A program made the translations under genes and the position numbers. From Fructilactobacillus florum DSM 22689 = JCM 16035 (GTDB taxonomy: Bacteria; Bacillota; Bacilli; Lactobacillales; Lactobacillaceae), in assembly GCF_001436645.1 (NCBI RefSeq), contig NZ_AYZI01000008.1, positions 1-64,000 on the forward strand: a stretch of DNA of 64,000 bases. Direction: 5' to 3'. The notes beneath the pieces were generated by a model. The model saw only the letters and a program-made list of their open reading frames with translations, did not search any database and had not been told where the DNA came from. Of the stretch, positions 63,154 to 64,000 are shown piece by piece. Position 1 is the first letter of the stretch. Each line of letters opens with the position of its first letter.

Positions 63154-64000
63154 ATGAATAACAACAATCCAACTAAAATCACTAAAACCAAGATGTCACT
63201 TTTTAGCGTTGTCATGTTAGCCCTCAGTTCGATCATTGGGTCCGGATGGCTCTTTGGTTCATGGGAGGCAGCCAAAATTTCCGGTCCGGCGGCCATCATT
63301 TCCTGGATCATCGGTGCCATTGTAATCGGAATTATTGCTTACATTTATATCGAACTTGGTACCATGTTTCCAGAAAGTGGGGGGATGAGTAAATACGCCG
63401 GTTACACCCACGGACCTCTGCTAGGTTTCATTGCTTCGTGGGCTAACTGGGTCTCTTTGGTAACCTTGCTCCCTATCGAAGCCGTTGCCGCAGTTCAATA
63501 TATGAGTTCTTGGCCGTGGAGTTGGGCCAATTGGACCCATGGATTCGTTAGTAATGGTACCGTAACTACGAGTGGCTTACTAGTAGTTTTCTTATTCATT
63601 TTGATTTTTACATTACTAAACTACTGGTCCGTGAACATCTTGACGAAATTCACAAGTCTGACGTCCATTTTCAAACTCGTCGTGCCCTCTGTGACCATTA
63701 TTATGTTGTTACTATCAGGGTTTCATCCGGAAAACTTTACCATGGCAGCGGCCGGTGGCTTCTTTCCCTATGGATCGGCGCCAATTTTTGCTGCCACTAC
63801 GGTTTCTGGAATTATTTTTTCTTACAACGCCTTTCAAACGGTGATTAACATCGGGGATGAAATTCAAAATCCTAAAAAAAATATTTGGCGGGGAATTGTG
63901 ATTGCCCTAATTATTAGTATTGCCATTTACGTTTTGTTGCAATTTACCTTTATTGGTGCGATCGAGCCACAGATGCTCGCAAAAGTTGGCTGGAACGGCA
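63154..64000 (+). CDS. APC-family amino acid permease, cut by the window end
   Basis: The first 282 codons of a permease whose frame is open to the edge. The N terminus MSLFSVVMLALSSIIGSGWLFG, with a W after GSG, and SGPAAIISWIIGAIVIG mark it as an APC-superfamily protein of the type found in lactobacilli as YcaM or aspartate/glutamate-type transporters; the substrate is not clear. Eight or so membrane segments are visible. It lies nine bases after the VOC gene; AAAGGA is rather far (about 14 bases) from ATG, so it may rely on translation from the preceding gene. Confidence 0.8.
   Translation, partial: MNNNNPTKITKTKMSLFSVVMLALSSIIGSGWLFGSWEAAKISGPAAIISWIIGAIVIGIIAYIYIELGTMFPESGGMSKYAGYTHGPLLGFIASWANWVSLVTLLPIEAVAAVQYMSSWPWSWANWTHGFVSNGTVTTSGLLVVFLFILIFTLLNYWSVNILTKFTSLTSIFKLVVPSVTIIMLLLSGFHPENFTMAAAGGFFPYGSAPIFAATTVSGIIFSYNAFQTVINIGDEIQNPKKNIWRGIVIALIISIAIYVLLQFTFIGAIEPQMLAKVGWNG

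Overview
The window reads as chromosome of a lactic acid bacterium of the family Lactobacillaceae. Support comes from the gene set (L- and D-lactate dehydrogenases, PepX and proline iminopeptidase, bifunctional AdhE, arginine deiminase genes, nucleoside 2-deoxyribosyltransferase, CopY/CopB), strong AGGAGG-type ribosome binding sites, T-box leaders and a tRNA-Thr with an AGT anticodon. The genus cannot be fixed from sequence alone. Most genes are ordinary chromosomal genes of moderate GC; one stretch (about 38.8-41.1 kb) is clearly AT-richer and looks acquired.

Layout. 0-0.4 kb: tail of a tRNA cluster (Val, Lys, Leu, Thr, minus strand) with its promoter. 0.65-5.4 kb: L-LDH, a class I aminotransferase and PepX. 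5.5-8.9 kb: a phosphonate-type ABC importer (phnD-phnC-phnE-phnE). 9-13 kb: serS under a T-box, a deoxynucleoside kinase, and a lysine permease under a lysine riboswitch. 13-20.7 kb: nicotinamidase, an APC transporter divergent from a LysR regulator, a K+ channel, PAP2 phosphatase, TauE/SafE plus DUF1634, a split ThrE exporter and a small unknown protein. 20.9-29.2 kb: two MFS transporters, a CDF metal exporter, an ndt-unknown-rluD group, and copY-copB with two cop boxes. 29.2-38.5 kb: pantothenate kinase, HelD, a histidine phosphatase, HflX, an APC permease behind a tandem T-box leader, a GNAT enzyme and an AAT-family permease. 38.6-41.1 kb: a 50-residue membrane protein, an AT-rich two-gene ABC transporter and traces of decayed reading frames. 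41.1-49 kb: a CsbD-like protein, AdhE, a zinc alcohol dehydrogenase and arcA-arcB-arcD (no arcC). 49.2-54 kb: an orphan zinc/manganese-binding lipoprotein, a TetR regulator that lacks a normal start codon, D-LDH and a KefB-like antiporter. 54-64 kb: xylulokinase, two unknown cell-envelope proteins, a guanylate-kinase-like enzyme, another antiporter, proline iminopeptidase, adenosine deaminase, an ABC-F ATPase, a VOC protein and the start of another APC transporter.

How it fits together. The cell shown here lives on imported amino acids and peptides (six APC-superfamily transporters, two proline peptidases, regulation by uncharged tRNA and by lysine), salvages nucleosides and vitamins (dNK, NDT, adenosine deaminase, PncA, CoaA), reoxidises NADH through lactate and ethanol, and makes ammonia and ornithine from arginine.

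Most worth a second look: the TetR gene whose well-placed start codon reads ATC, with a palindromic operator just upstream; the T-box leader whose antiterminator/terminator half is duplicated; the AT-rich ABC island with flanking gene remnants and a tiny membrane protein; the arc genes without arcC; and a CopY whose C-terminal metal motif lacks its last cysteine. I did not find a clearly new multi-gene defence or biosynthetic system.
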